Position numbers and translations under genes: made by a program. A DNA stretch of 40,759 bases, from positions 1 through 40,759 of the forward strand of contig JAWLEC010000010.1 in assembly GCA_041686315.1 (NCBI GenBank), in the 5' to 3' direction. The notes under the pieces are model-generated. The model did no database searches. It saw only the letters and a program-made list of their open reading frames with translations, and was not told where the DNA came from. The stretch comes from Sva-07 sp041686315 (GTDB lineage Bacteria > Actinomycetota > Acidimicrobiia > Acidimicrobiales > Ilumatobacteraceae). Shown here piece by piece: positions 1-8,173 of the stretch (position 1 is the first letter of the stretch; each line of letters starts with the position of its first letter).

Positions 1-513
1 GATTGGTCGGGCGGCACGGCGTGGCAGGACTGTCGGGCGGAGATCACCGAGGTGACTCCCGAGCAGTTCCAGCGCACCGTCCGCGGGATCGGCGGCACGC
101 GGGGCTGGTTCGGGTTCGGGCCGCTGTGGTGGATGCGCGGGATCGTCGACCAGATGATCGGTGGTGTCGGCCTGCGACGCGGTCGCCGGCACCCCGACGA
201 GATCTCGGTGGGGGAGGCGCTCGACTTCTGGCGTGTCGTGGAGGCGGAACCGGATCTGTTCCGGCTGCACGCCGAGATGAAGGTGCCCGGCGACGCCTGG
301 CTGGAGTGGGCGACCAGTCGTACCGACGACGGCCGCACCCGGGTGGTGCAACGGGCCCGATTCGTGCCCAAGGGGGTGTGGGGCCGTCTCTACTGGTCGG
401 TGTTGGTGCCGTTCCATGCGGCGATCTTCCCCACGATGCTCCGCCGGATCGTCCGTGCCGCCGAGACGGCCGGGCAGGACGAGTCCCCGACCTCCGACGT
501 CACCGCCGCCTGA
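1..513 (+). CDS. C-terminal part of an SDR-family NAD(P)-binding protein with DUF2867 domain (5' end outside window)
   Basis: The frame is open from the first base to the TGA at 511-513, so the start lies upstream of the window. The visible 170 residues contain WSGGTAW at the start, then GTRGWFGFGPLWWMRG, GGVGLRRGRR, LDFWRVVEAEP, LHAEMKVPGDAWLEW and a GRLYWSVLVPFHAAIFPTML tail. This is the pattern of the DUF2867 half of YbjT-like SDR proteins, which carry an N-terminal Rossmann domain followed by DUF2867. The substrate is unknown. The Rossmann part cannot be checked here. Family assignment is by recognised motifs and is fairly secure; function is not. Confidence 0.8.
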   Translation, partial: DWSGGTAWQDCRAEITEVTPEQFQRTVRGIGGTRGWFGFGPLWWMRGIVDQMIGGVGLRRGRRHPDEISVGEALDFWRVVEAEPDLFRLHAEMKVPGDAWLEWATSRTDDGRTRVVQRARFVPKGVWGRLYWSVLVPFHAAIFPTMLRRIVRAAETAGQDESPTSDVTAA

Positions 514-525
514 GGCGAGGAGCCG

Positions 526-598
526 TCAGGCGGAGGGCGCCACGACGATCTTCGAGCGGGCGTGGCCCGCGCCGATCTCGGCCATGGCGTCGGGGATC
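526..598 (-). pseudogene. Remnant: C-terminal tail of a zinc-type/quinone oxidoreductase (MDR superfamily)
   Basis: Read on the minus strand, the segment encodes DAMAEIGAGHARSKIVVAPSA followed by a TGA at 526-528. An AMAEIGAGHARGKIVV-like tail is the usual end of NAD(P)H:quinone oxidoreductases and related medium-chain dehydrogenases. Nothing upstream on this strand continues the family: the similarity stops at the hairpin at 595-627. I therefore read it as the 3' stump of a deleted gene. It is only about 24 codons long, so the call rests on one motif. Confidence 0.45.
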
Positions 599-627
599 AC
601 GATCACAGTCAGACCCCGATCGTGATC
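595..627. repeat. Degenerate hairpin of the GGGGTC-N-GACCCC family
   Basis: Arms GATCACGATC (595-604) and GATCGTGATC (618-627) are perfect inverted repeats. The centre reads ACAGTC-A-GACCCC, that is, the family core with its left half mutated. The same outer arm TCACGATC occurs in the hairpin at 39151-39179. The element sits exactly where the two gene remnants on either side end. Confidence 0.55.
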
Positions 628-644
628 GCAGCACCACAAGCGAC

Positions 645-731
645 ATGACCGACACCCGGACGTCGAGCAGTTTCGAGCTGGTGCTCGACCTGATCCTCGA
701 CGGCCTGGTGCGGTTGGACGACGCCCGAGGT
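645..731 (+). pseudogene. Possible remnant: C-terminal tail of a TetR-family regulator
   Basis: The codons after 645 include SSSFELVLDLILDGLVRLDD. An F-E-F-G-L-D-x-I-L-D-G-L pattern is the common end of the ligand-binding domain of many TetR regulators. No HTH or other TetR sequence is found before it, and the reading continues without resemblance to the family up to 848. I interpret it as a stump left by a deletion. It could also be a short real gene translationally coupled to the SRPBCC gene, because its TGA overlaps that gene's ATG. Confidence 0.3.
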
Positions 732-844
732 GGCTGTGAATGGCGCCCGCCGCCTGATCGAGTGGACCTCGCCCACATCCTCTGTTCGGTCGGCCGTTCT
801 CGTCCGACGAGCGAAACCGGCCGTGACCTGGCACGATCGTCACC

Positions 845-1306
845 ATGACGCCGGTGCAGTTCGACGTGGTCCGACGGATCGAGGCGCCGGTGCGCGGCGT
901 CTGGGACGTGCTGGTGGACTGGCCGGGGCACGCCGACTGGATCCCGGCCACCACGGTCGATCCGGGCGAGGGCGACCCGGCGGAGGTCGGCTACACCTTC
1001 ACGGCGTGGACCGGCTACCGGCCGCTGGTGCTGGAGGATCGCATGCGTGTGACGCGATGCGACTTCGACGACGCCACCGGGATCGGCACGTGCACGGTCG
1101 ACAAGCTGGGGCCGCTGCTCGGTGGTACCGCGGGGTTCACCGTGCGGCCCGACGGCGACGTCACGGTGCTGGAGTGGCACGAGGACGTCACCGTGCCCCG
1201 CCTGCCCCGCTTCCTGGCGCCCGTGGCAGGGCGGCTCGGAGCGATCGGCTTCAAGCTCGCCCTCCGCAAGCTCGGCAGCGTGGTGCCGACCACCCCCACC
1301 GGCTGA
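845..1306 (+). CDS. SRPBCC-fold (START-like) protein
   Basis: The 153-residue product opens with FDVVRRIEAPVRGVWDVLVDWPGHADWIPATT, the standard N-terminal strand and helix of the SRPBCC/polyketide cyclase-like fold, and ends with a long helix (LGAIGFKLALRKLGSV) expected to close the hydrophobic pocket. Such proteins bind hydrophobic ligands or act as cyclases, or dehydratases; nothing here shows which. The length is normal for a single-domain member. The ATG at 845 is preceded by no strong ribosome site. Two 50-bp repeats follow the stop. Confidence 0.75.
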   Translation: MTPVQFDVVRRIEAPVRGVWDVLVDWPGHADWIPATTVDPGEGDPAEVGYTFTAWTGYRPLVLEDRMRVTRCDFDDATGIGTCTVDKLGPLLGGTAGFTVRPDGDVTVLEWHEDVTVPRLPRFLAPVAGRLGAIGFKLALRKLGSVVPTTPTG

Positions 1307-1319
1307 TCCTTTGAACCAC

Positions 1320-1369
1320 GTTTGCGTGACGGAAATGTTGGGCCGCCCCGAAAATTGTGCAACGCAAAC
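1320..1369 (+). repeat. 50-bp dispersed inverted-repeat element, copy R1
   Basis: Begins GTTTGCGTGACG and ends TGCAACGCAAAC, with an internal TGTTGGGCCGCCCCGA dyad. It is exactly 50 bp, like all eight copies in the window. It lies between two codirectional genes. R1 and R2 form a direct pair with a 73-bp period and a 23-bp gap. Confidence 0.9.
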
Positions 1370-1392
1370 GGGGGAGCCCGGCGATCGCTCCC

Positions 1393-1442
1393 GTTTGCGT
1401 GACGGAAATGTTGGGCCGCGGCGAAAATTCTGCAACGCAAAC
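1393..1442 (+). repeat. 50-bp dispersed inverted-repeat element, copy R2
   Basis: Same orientation as R1 and nearly identical to it: GTTTGCGTGACG at the left, TGTTGGGCCGCGGCGA inside, TGCAACGCAAAC at the right. It ends 26 bp before the GTG of the SET-domain gene, so it may lie in that gene's 5' leader. Confidence 0.9.
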
Positions 1443-1468
1443 GATGGAGGCGAGGGCACACTGCGGCC

Positions 1469-1849
1469 GTGACGGTCGCTGTCGATCTCTACGTCGCCGA
1501 ATCCGAACTGCACGGGATGGGCGTCCACGCCCGCCGAGCGGTCGCCGAGGGGGAGGAGATCGAGCGCTGCCCGGTGCTGGTCCTGCCGGCGGAGGATCTC
1601 GACGCGATCTCCGACACGGCGCTGGCCGGGTACTGGTTCGACTGGAGCGACGGCGACGGAGCGCTTGCCCTCGGGTACGGGTCGCTCTACAACCATTCCT
1701 TCACGCCCAACGCCCGCTACTTCCACGAGCACGACGACGGCGTCGTCGTGTACGTAGCGCTGCGTGACATCGCCGCCGGTGAGGAGATCACGATCAACTA
1801 CAACGCCGAGCCGGAGTGCACCGACCCGCTGTGGTTCGACGTCGCGTGA
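1469..1849 (+). CDS. Small SET-domain protein
   Basis: The 126-residue product shows the SET-domain signatures in order: GMGVHARRAVAEGEEIE near the N-terminus (cofactor strand), YNHSFTPNA around residues 75-83 (the NHSxxPN motif that binds S-adenosylmethionine), and GEEITINYNAE near the C-terminus (catalytic tyrosine motif). Bacterial stand-alone SET proteins of this size methylate lysines in unknown substrates. The GTG at 1469 gives the minimal full domain and I see no better start. The target protein is not indicated by the neighbours. Confidence 0.85.
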   Translation: MTVAVDLYVAESELHGMGVHARRAVAEGEEIERCPVLVLPAEDLDAISDTALAGYWFDWSDGDGALALGYGSLYNHSFTPNARYFHEHDDGVVVYVALRDIAAGEEITINYNAEPECTDPLWFDVA

Positions 1850-1894
1850 CGCCGGGACCGGCGTGACGACCCGGCCGCACTACGGTCGGCGTCC

Positions 1895-2929
1895 ATGAAG
1901 ATCTCCACCACCATCGGGTTCAACGGCGACCCGCAGCAACTGGCCGGGCAGGCTCGCGATCTCGAGGCGGCGGGCGTCGATCTCATCTGGGGCGCCGAGA
2001 TCTACGGGTACGACCTCGTGTCCACGCTCGGGTACCTGGCCGGCCAGACCTCCACCGTGCAGTTGATGACCGGCATCATCCCGCTGTACTCGCGCAGTCC
2101 GGCGCTCATCGCGCAGACGGCGGCCACGCTCGACGCGCTGTCGGGCGGACGGTTCGTGCTCGGCCTCGGGTCGTCGGGCCCGCAGGTGATCGAGGGCTGG
2201 CACGGTGTGCCGTTCGAGAAGCCGCTGGCGCGCACCCGGGACACGATCGAGATCTGTCGCAAGGTGTGGAGCGGCGAGAAGGTCAGTCACGAGGGTCGCG
2301 CCTACAGCCTGCCGCTCGCCGAGGGCGGCACCGGCCTGGGCAAGCCGCTCAAGTTCATGAACCGGCCACCAGCGAAGGACATCCCGATCGCACTGGCCTC
2401 GATCGGCCCGAAGAACGTGGAGCTCACGGCGGAGGTTGCCGACATCTGGCAGACGATCCACTTCGTGCCCGACCGCTTCGAGAAGGTGTGGGGCGACTCG
2501 CTCGCGGCCGGTACGGCCAAGCGCGACCCGGCGAAGGCGCCCCTCGAGATCATCGCCGGGGGCACGGTCGCGCTCGGCGCCGGACCGCACGTCGACGAGG
2601 CGCGCGAAGCCGCCCGTGGCCTGATCGGCTTCTACGTCGGAGGGATGGGCGCGAAGTCGAAGAACTTCTACAACGACCTGTTCAAGCGCTACGGATGGGA
2701 GCAGGAGGCCGAGGAGATCCAGGACCTCTTCCTGTCCGGCAAGCGCGCCGAGGCGATCGCCGCCGTGCCCGACGAGTACATCGACCTGTCGTCGCTGATC
2801 GGCGACGAGGGTTTCGTGCGCGAGCGCCTCCAGGTGTTCAAAGACGTCGGCGTGACCCATCTCAACGTCACGCCCCACGGTCCCGACCCGCTGGGAACGA
2901 TCGAGAAGATCAAGGCCTGGTCCGAATGA
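1895..2929 (+). CDS. LLM-class F420-dependent oxidoreductase (TIGR03857-like)
   Basis: The 344-residue product is a luciferase-like TIM barrel. It opens KISTTIGFNGDP, has AQTAATLDALSGGRFVLGLGSSGP at about residues 68-91 (the usual strand-loop of the family), ARTRDTIEICRKVWSGE, and a C-terminal barrel closing with DVGVTHLNVTPHGPDP. Actinobacterial members normally use reduced F420 for hydride transfer to unknown substrates; cofactor choice here is inferred from the family. The ATG at 1895 matches the usual N-terminus. A strong hairpin at 2942-2990 follows the stop. Confidence 0.85.
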   Translation: MKISTTIGFNGDPQQLAGQARDLEAAGVDLIWGAEIYGYDLVSTLGYLAGQTSTVQLMTGIIPLYSRSPALIAQTAATLDALSGGRFVLGLGSSGPQVIEGWHGVPFEKPLARTRDTIEICRKVWSGEKVSHEGRAYSLPLAEGGTGLGKPLKFMNRPPAKDIPIALASIGPKNVELTAEVADIWQTIHFVPDRFEKVWGDSLAAGTAKRDPAKAPLEIIAGGTVALGAGPHVDEAREAARGLIGFYVGGMGAKSKNFYNDLFKRYGWEQEAEEIQDLFLSGKRAEAIAAVPDEYIDLSSLIGDEGFVRERLQVFKDVGVTHLNVTPHGPDPLGTIEKIKAWSE

Positions 2930-2941
2930 CGTCGCGACCCC

Positions 2942-2990
2942 GGAAAATGCCTCGTTCGTAGCGCCAGGCGCTACGAAGCGGGCATTTTTC
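2942..2990 (+). terminator. Rho-independent terminator-like hairpin
   Basis: TTCGTAGCGCC (2955-2965) pairs perfectly with GGCGCTACGAA (2967-2977) around one A. Outer AAAATGCC and GGGCATTTTT extend the stem and give a T-run on the plus strand (2985-2989). It lies 13 bp after the LLM gene stop and is the most A/T-rich terminator in the window. Confidence 0.8.
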
Positions 2991-3046
2991 GGCTGCAGGG
3001 GCGAGGGTGGGTGCGGCGTCGCCGGCGAGCGCGTACCGTCGGGTCG

Positions 3047-3541
3047 ATGAAGAAGATCCCCGCCGACGACCCCCGGGCCGCCTATCGGGCGAGCGACGTG
3101 CACGTCGACCGCGACGGGCTCGCCGAGTTCGTGAGCGACAAGCACCGGTGGGTCCTCGCCACCACCCGCAGCGACGGGCGTCCGCAGCTGAGCCTCGTCA
3201 CCGGCGGCATGATCTCCACCGGTGAGCTGGCGATCGCCACGTATCCCGAGCGGGTCAAGGCCGTGAACGTGCGCCGGAACCCGCTCGTGTCGGTGGCGGT
3301 GATGGGCGGCGAGTTCAACGACGCCTGGGTGCAGATCGACGGCGAGGCGAGAGTGGTCGACCTCCCGGAGGCCGGCGACGGCTTCGTCGAGTACTACCGA
3401 TCGATCTCGGGCGAGCATCCCGACTGGGACGAGTACCGCCAGGCGATGTTCGACCAGGGCAAGTGCCTGATCCTCGTGGAGCCCACCCGCTGGGGACCCG
3501 TCAGCACGGGAGGATTCCCTCCCTCCCTCTTCACGGACTGA
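3047..3541 (+). CDS. PPOX-class F420-dependent flavin/deazaflavin oxidoreductase
   Basis: The product is 164 residues from the ATG at 3047 (MKKIPADDP). It has the split-barrel pattern VSDKHRWVLATTRSDGRPQLSLVTGGM, followed by LAIATYPERVKAVNVRRNPLVSVAV and VQIDGEARVVD, all standard for pyridoxamine 5'-phosphate oxidase-like proteins that bind F420 in actinobacteria. The tail CLILVEPTRWGPVSTGGFPP is typical of the TIGR03618-like group. A longer frame opens at 3011, but its first residues are arginine-rich and unlike the family, so I chose 3047. Substrate unknown. Confidence 0.85.
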   Translation: MKKIPADDPRAAYRASDVHVDRDGLAEFVSDKHRWVLATTRSDGRPQLSLVTGGMISTGELAIATYPERVKAVNVRRNPLVSVAVMGGEFNDAWVQIDGEARVVDLPEAGDGFVEYYRSISGEHPDWDEYRQAMFDQGKCLILVEPTRWGPVSTGGFPPSLFTD

Positions 3542-3674
3542 CCCGTTGCTCTCCCTCCTTCCCGTCCCACGGCCGCACGGACGAGACGCCGGTGACCGAG
3601 GTGTGCGGGCCCGGGTCGGCCCCCCGATGGATAGCATCTGCGTGTGGCCTCCGTGAGCCCGTTCCCCGCTCGTC

Positions 3675-4970
3675 ATGGGTGATGTCTGGCCCCAGCTCGT
3701 GCTGGTCGCCGTGCTCGTGATCGTGAACGCAGCGTTCGCCGGCACCGAACTGGCCCTGGTGTCGCTGCGCGAGAGCCAGCTCCAACGGCTGGAACAGCGC
3801 TCGGCCACCGGCGCCGTTCTCGCCCGCCTCGCCCGAGAACCCAACAACTTCCTGGCCACCATCCAGATCGGCATCACGCTCGCAGGCTTCCTGGCCTCCG
3901 CCGCCGCCGCTGTCTCGCTCGCCGAACCCTTGGAGGAACCGCTGGCTTTCCTCGGCGGTGCCGCCGGGCCCGTGTCGGTGCTCGTGGTGACGCTCGTCCT
4001 GTCGTACTTCACACTCGTGTTCGGCGAACTGGCGCCGAAGCGGCTGGCCATGCAGCGAGCCGAGCGGTGGGGCATGGTGATGGCACGCCCGCTCGCCGTC
4101 CTGTCCACGGTGACCCGACCGGTCGTGTGGCTGCTGGCCCGGTCGACCGACATCGCCGTGAAGGTGTTCGGCGGTGACCCACTGGTGCAGCGCGAAGAGG
4201 TCACCGAGGAGGAGTTGCGCGACATGGTCGCCCTCCACGAGGACGTCACGCCCGAGCAGCGGCGCATCATCGACGGCGCATTCGAGGCAGCCGAGCGGCG
4301 CCTCGACGAGATCCTCGTGCCCCGCAACGACGTGGTCGTGATCGAGGCCGAGGCGTCGTCTGCCGACGCCATCGCCGTGCTCACCTCCACCGGCCATTCA
4401 CGTGCTCCGGTCGCCCCCGAGCGCAACCTCGACCTCGTGGTGGGCGTGGTGCATCTCCAGGACCTGGTGGGCACGGAGAGCGAGCGTGTCGCCGACATCG
4501 TCCGTGACGTACCGGTGTTCCCGATCTCGGCGCGAGTGCTCACCGTGCTGCGCGAACTCCAGCTGCGCCGCACCCAGATGGCGCTCGTCGTCAACGAGCA
4601 CGGCGGCACCGCCGGCATCGTCACCGTGGAGGACCTCGTGGAGGAACTCGTCGGCGAGATCTACGACGAGACCGACCTCGACCATGCGACGGTCACCTAC
4701 GACGACGACGGTACTCCCGTGCTGCCCGGCCGGTTCCCCGTGCACGATCTCGTCGACTTCGACATCGACCTCCCGCTCGGTGACTACGCCACCGTCGCCG
4801 GGCTGGTGCTCGACCACGCCGAACGGTTCCCCGAGGTCGGCGAACGCCTCACTGTCGACGGGTGGGAGATCGAGGTGCGCGACGTCGCCCGGCACATGAT
4901 CCGTCAGGTCGCCGTCCGGCGGGTCGACGTGGCGAATGGCGCCGACGGTCAGTTCAACGAGCCGGCGTAG
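3675..4970 (+). CDS. CNNM/CorC-type hemolysin-family membrane protein
   Basis: The 431-residue product has an N-terminal DUF21 membrane domain (about 1-170) starting LVLVAVLVIVNAAFAGTELA and including the FGELAPKRLAMQRAE motif. Two CBS domains follow (about 205-325; EILVPRNDVVVIEA, ALVVNEHGGTAGIVTVEDL), then a transporter-associated CorC_HlyC domain (about 345-425; FDIDLPLGDYATVAGLVL). The family is tied to Mg2+/Co2+ or Na+ linked export rather than to haemolysis. Its last 22 bases overlap the 3' end of the convergent heliorhodopsin gene. Confidence 0.9.
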   Translation: MGDVWPQLVLVAVLVIVNAAFAGTELALVSLRESQLQRLEQRSATGAVLARLAREPNNFLATIQIGITLAGFLASAAAAVSLAEPLEEPLAFLGGAAGPVSVLVVTLVLSYFTLVFGELAPKRLAMQRAERWGMVMARPLAVLSTVTRPVVWLLARSTDIAVKVFGGDPLVQREEVTEEELRDMVALHEDVTPEQRRIIDGAFEAAERRLDEILVPRNDVVVIEAEASSADAIAVLTSTGHSRAPVAPERNLDLVVGVVHLQDLVGTESERVADIVRDVPVFPISARVLTVLRELQLRRTQMALVVNEHGGTAGIVTVEDLVEELVGEIYDETDLDHATVTYDDDGTPVLPGRFPVHDLVDFDIDLPLGDYATVAGLVLDHAERFPEVGERLTVDGWEIEVRDVARHMIRQVAVRRVDVANGADGQFNEPA

Positions 4971-5743
4971 ATCTGCCAGGCGAGCAGCGACTTCGCACCG
5001 AGGCTGAGCACGAGGTAGGCCTTCTCGCCGTAGGCGTAGCTGCGCCAGGGCCCGACGCCCCTGTACTGCAGCCACTGGTTGAGGCCGAAGCTGAAGAAGA
5101 ACAGGAACTGGGCGACGACGATGCCGTACACGAACCCGGGCACCGTTTCCGAGCCGATGATGTTCGCGAGCAGCGCCACCCACGGCGCCAGGCCGGCGAG
5201 GGTGCCGAACCAGAATGCGATCATGGTCGTGCGGCTGCGGCCCGGTGGGTTCATCCGCTCCTGCAGCCAGCCGAACAGGATCATCGCCACGTTGGCGCCG
5301 ATGATCGGGATCACAGCGGTGATGTCGGTGATCCCGCTGTAGAAGCAGATCAGGACGATCATCAGCGTGGCGCTGAACGAGTACTCCATCCACCGGAAGC
5401 GGTTGATGCCGCCGCGGAGGTCTGCTTCGTAGGTCTGGCGGCCCACGGTGGCGGTGACGAGGTGATCGACGGCGGCGAGGCCGAGGAACACGGCGATCGC
5501 CACGCCGATGCGCACGTCGAACAACGACTCGGGCGTGGGTGTCCGGGTGCCGGGTGGACCTTCCGGGAACGTCGACGTGACCGTGATGGCGAAGTCGCCG
5601 GCGAGCACGAGGATCGCGACCGCCTGGACTGCGTGGAGCACCGTGAGCCCGATGTTCCACCGCCGCAGGTCGGCCAGACGCTCAGGTGTCACCCCGCCGG
5701 CGACGGTCGGCTCGCGGGCAGCCACGGACTCGGTGGTGGTCAT
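4949..5743 (-). CDS. Heliorhodopsin
   Basis: The product is 264 residues with seven predicted membrane helices. The last helix carries SLGAKSLLAWQ, where K251 is the expected retinal Schiff-base lysine. Helix 3 starts RFRWMEYSFSAT, where E120 matches the counterion glutamate known from heliorhodopsin 48C12, and H37 and H94 match its two conserved histidines by spacing. These features separate it from type 1 pump rhodopsins. Heliorhodopsins are retinal photoreceptors with inverted topology and no established pumping. The ATG at 5743 is chosen because upstream codons are not family-like. No retinal-forming dioxygenase gene is in the window. Confidence 0.92.
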   Translation of the reverse strand: MTTTESVAAREPTVAGGVTPERLADLRRWNIGLTVLHAVQAVAILVLAGDFAITVTSTFPEGPPGTRTPTPESLFDVRIGVAIAVFLGLAAVDHLVTATVGRQTYEADLRGGINRFRWMEYSFSATLMIVLICFYSGITDITAVIPIIGANVAMILFGWLQERMNPPGRSRTTMIAFWFGTLAGLAPWVALLANIIGSETVPGFVYGIVVAQFLFFFSFGLNQWLQYRGVGPWRSYAYGEKAYLVLSLGAKSLLAWQIYAGSLN

Positions 5744-5847
5744 GCGGCCCAGTGTTCCACGCCGGTGGCGAGCGAAACTGCTCGGCACGCTCGGCATCCT
5801 GGCCCGCACCGTCGCTCCCGGTCGCAGCCGCCCCGGCGCCTGACCAC

Positions 5848-5878
5848 GTTGCATCCGGTGTCAGACACCGGATGCAAC
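5848..5878 (-). terminator. Perfect 31-bp palindromic hairpin after the FadJ-like gene
   Basis: GTTGCATCCGGTGTC (5848-5862) is the exact reverse complement of 5864-5878, with a single base between. It lies 67 bp downstream of the FadJ-like stop, read on the minus strand, and upstream of the heliorhodopsin start. The same arms recur at 8174-8204 in the opposite orientation. A terminator role is inferred from position; there is no T-run. Confidence 0.7.
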
Positions 5879-5945
5879 AGGTGCTGCGTGACACGTCGGT
5901 GCTCCACCGCACGTCGCGGCACGGATGCCACGCGTGACCGGCGGC

Positions 5946-8069
5946 TCAGTTCGAGTACTGGTGGAGCGTCCCGCCCTCGGCGGCCAGGCGCTCGAGCAGC
6001 GGCGACAGCTCCCAGTGCCGTCCGCCGAGCGAGTCCCGGTAGCCCCGGATCTTCTCGACGATCTCGGCGAGCCCGACCTGGTCGGCCCAGTACATCGGGC
6101 CGCCGCGGTACACGGGCCAGCCGTAGCCGTTCACCCACACCACGTCGATGTCGCTGCCGCGGATGGCGATGCCTTCGTCGAGGATCTTCGCTCCCTCGTT
6201 CACCATCGGGTAGAGCAGCCGCTCCAGCACCTCCTGGTCGGTGACCTCCCGTTGCTCGATGCCCTTGCCCACGGCGAAGTCGCGGATCAACTGTTCCACC
6301 TCGGCATCCGGGGTGGGCGTGCGCGTCTCCGGGTCGTAGACGTAGTAGCCACGCCCGTTCTTCTGGCCACGGCGCCCGCTCTCGCACAGCACCTCGCGCA
6401 CGGTGGAGCTCGACGAGGTCTCCTCCTTCCAGCCGACGTCGAGACCGGCCAGGTCGCTCATCGCGAACGGACCCATCGGGAAACCGAAGTCGTAGAGCAC
6501 CCGGTCGACCTGGGCGGGGGTGGCGCCCTCGAGGATCATCCGCTCCGCCTCGGCGCCGCGCATGAACAGCATCCGGTTTCCGACGAAGCCGGGGCACACA
6601 CCCACCATCACCGGCACCTTGCCGATGCGCTTGCCGATCGCCATCGTCGTGGCCACCACGGAGTCGGACGACTTGTCGCCGCGCACGTTCTCGAGCAGCT
6701 TCATCACGTTGGCCGGCGAGAAGAAGTGCATGCCGATCACGCTCTCGGGACGCGACGTGACCGCGGCGATCTCGTTGACGTCGAGCGCCGAGGTGTTGGA
6801 GGCGAGCAGTGCGCCGGGCTTGCAGATCTCGTCGAGCTCCCGGAAGATCGACTGCTTCAGTTCCATGTCCTCGAACACCGCTTCGATGACGATGTCGCAG
6901 TCGGCGAAGTCGGCCTTGTCGGTGGAGCCGGTGATGAGGGCCATGCGCTGGTCGACGGCCTCGGCCGGGATCGACCCGCGAGAGGCCGAGCGCTCGTAGT
7001 TCCTGCGCACGACGGCGAGGCCCTTGTCGAGTGCCTCCTGGTTGCGCTCGACGATGGTGACGGGGATGCCGACGTTGGCGAAGTTCATCGCGATGCCGCC
7101 GCCCATCGTGCCGGCACCGAGCACGCCGCACTTCTCGATGTCGATGAGCGGTGTGTCCTTGGGAATGTCGGGGATCTTGTTGGCCGCACGCTCGGCGAAG
7201 AACGCAGAGCGCTGGGCGCTCGACTGCGGCCCGGTCATCAACTCCATGAAGAGCTGGCCCTCGACCTTCAGGCCCTCCTCGAACGGCAGGTTCACCGCGG
7301 CCTCGATGCAGCGGATGTTGTATTCGGGTGCCAGGAAGCCGCGGGTCTTGCGGGCGATCGAGGCGCGGAAGTCGGCGAACAGCTGGTCGTCGCCCCGGGC
7401 CTCGGCCACCTTGTCGTCGCGATCGCGGACGCGCAGCAGAGGCAGGTTCTCGGCCACCGCCCGCCGGGCGAAGGCGACGGCGGCGTCGCGCAGTTCGCCC
7501 GGGCCTCCCTCGACGACGTCGTCGACGAGGCCCGCCTCGAGCGCTTCGCCGGTGCCGATGTGGCGACCGGACGTCATCATCTCGAGCGCCTTGGGTACAC
7601 CCGTGAGGCGGGGCAGGCGTTGCGTGCCACCGGCACCCGGCAGCAGGCCGAGGTTCACCTCGGGCAGACCGAACTTCGCGTCGGCGGTGGCGACCCGGTA
7701 GTGGGCGCACAGCGCCACTTCGAGGCCGCCGCCGAGTGCGGTGCCGTGGATGGCGGCGATCACGGGAACGGGGGCGTCCTCCATCTTCGACTGCACGTCC
7801 TGGAGGCCGACGGCCTGGGGTGCGCCACCACCGAACTCGCTGATGTCGGCGCCGGCGATGAACGTGCGCCCGTCGCAGATCACCACCACCGCCGATGCGC
7901 CATCGTCGACGGCCCGGGTGATGCCGTCGAACAGCCCCTGGCGGACGTGCCAGCTCAGTGCGTTCACCGGCGGGTTGTCGACGATCACCAGGGCGACGTC
8001 GCCGCCCTCGGCCGCCTCTGCGGGGACGGTCTCGAGCCGGACGGATTCACTCACCGATTCACTGGTCAT
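5946..8069 (-). CDS. fadJ: Fatty oxidation complex alpha subunit (enoyl-CoA hydratase / 3-hydroxyacyl-CoA dehydrogenase)
   Basis: The 707-residue product joins an N-terminal crotonase domain (about 25-290) to a 3-hydroxyacyl-CoA dehydrogenase (about 313-700). The crotonase half has IAGADI, HGTALGGGLEVAL with E117, and LPEVNLGLLPGAGG with E137, the two catalytic glutamates. The dehydrogenase half has the NAD fold VLGAGTMGGG (316-325), NTSAL, and VIGMHFFSPA with catalytic H448. It performs two steps of beta-oxidation. A thiolase partner is not adjacent. The neighbouring SDR and acyl-CoA ligase on the same strand fit fatty or steroid side-chain degradation. The symbol is by similarity; fadB is an equally fair label. 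Confidence 0.9.
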   Translation of the reverse strand: MTSESVSESVRLETVPAEAAEGGDVALVIVDNPPVNALSWHVRQGLFDGITRAVDDGASAVVVICDGRTFIAGADISEFGGGAPQAVGLQDVQSKMEDAPVPVIAAIHGTALGGGLEVALCAHYRVATADAKFGLPEVNLGLLPGAGGTQRLPRLTGVPKALEMMTSGRHIGTGEALEAGLVDDVVEGGPGELRDAAVAFARRAVAENLPLLRVRDRDDKVAEARGDDQLFADFRASIARKTRGFLAPEYNIRCIEAAVNLPFEEGLKVEGQLFMELMTGPQSSAQRSAFFAERAANKIPDIPKDTPLIDIEKCGVLGAGTMGGGIAMNFANVGIPVTIVERNQEALDKGLAVVRRNYERSASRGSIPAEAVDQRMALITGSTDKADFADCDIVIEAVFEDMELKQSIFRELDEICKPGALLASNTSALDVNEIAAVTSRPESVIGMHFFSPANVMKLLENVRGDKSSDSVVATTMAIGKRIGKVPVMVGVCPGFVGNRMLFMRGAEAERMILEGATPAQVDRVLYDFGFPMGPFAMSDLAGLDVGWKEETSSSSTVREVLCESGRRGQKNGRGYYVYDPETRTPTPDAEVEQLIRDFAVGKGIEQREVTDQEVLERLLYPMVNEGAKILDEGIAIRGSDIDVVWVNGYGWPVYRGGPMYWADQVGLAEIVEKIRGYRDSLGGRHWELSPLLERLAAEGGTLHQYSN

Positions 8070-8173
8070 GGCGCCAAGTCAAGCAGTCGCCGCCCTGCCG
8101 CCCCGATTCCGACGAACCCCGATCCGTCCGCCCCGCCTCCCCGCCTCGCCTTCTCGCCCGCCTGTCGCACGAT

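Larger units (their letters stand above)
514..844. other. 331-bp scar region without an intact gene
   Basis: No intact gene is visible between the DUF2867 protein and the SRPBCC gene. The stretch holds three things that are listed separately: the last codons of a quinone-oxidoreductase-like gene on the minus strand, a degenerate hairpin, and a piece that resembles the C-terminal tail of a TetR regulator on the plus strand. In the TetR-tail frame the reading continues to a TGA at 846-848, overlapping the ATG of the next gene as ATGA. Confidence 0.5.

Noticed and set aside
1320..1442. R1-R2 as a two-repeat CRISPR-like array with a 23-bp spacer.
   Set aside because: The repeat is longer than usual CRISPR repeats, copies are scattered singly, and there are no cas genes; a dispersed element explains them better.
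2266..2961. Long open frames on the opposite strand or in shifted frames across real genes, for example over the LLM, FadJ-like and EthA-like genes.
   Set aside because: They are Arg-, Pro- and Ala-rich translations caused by high G/C content and match no protein family.
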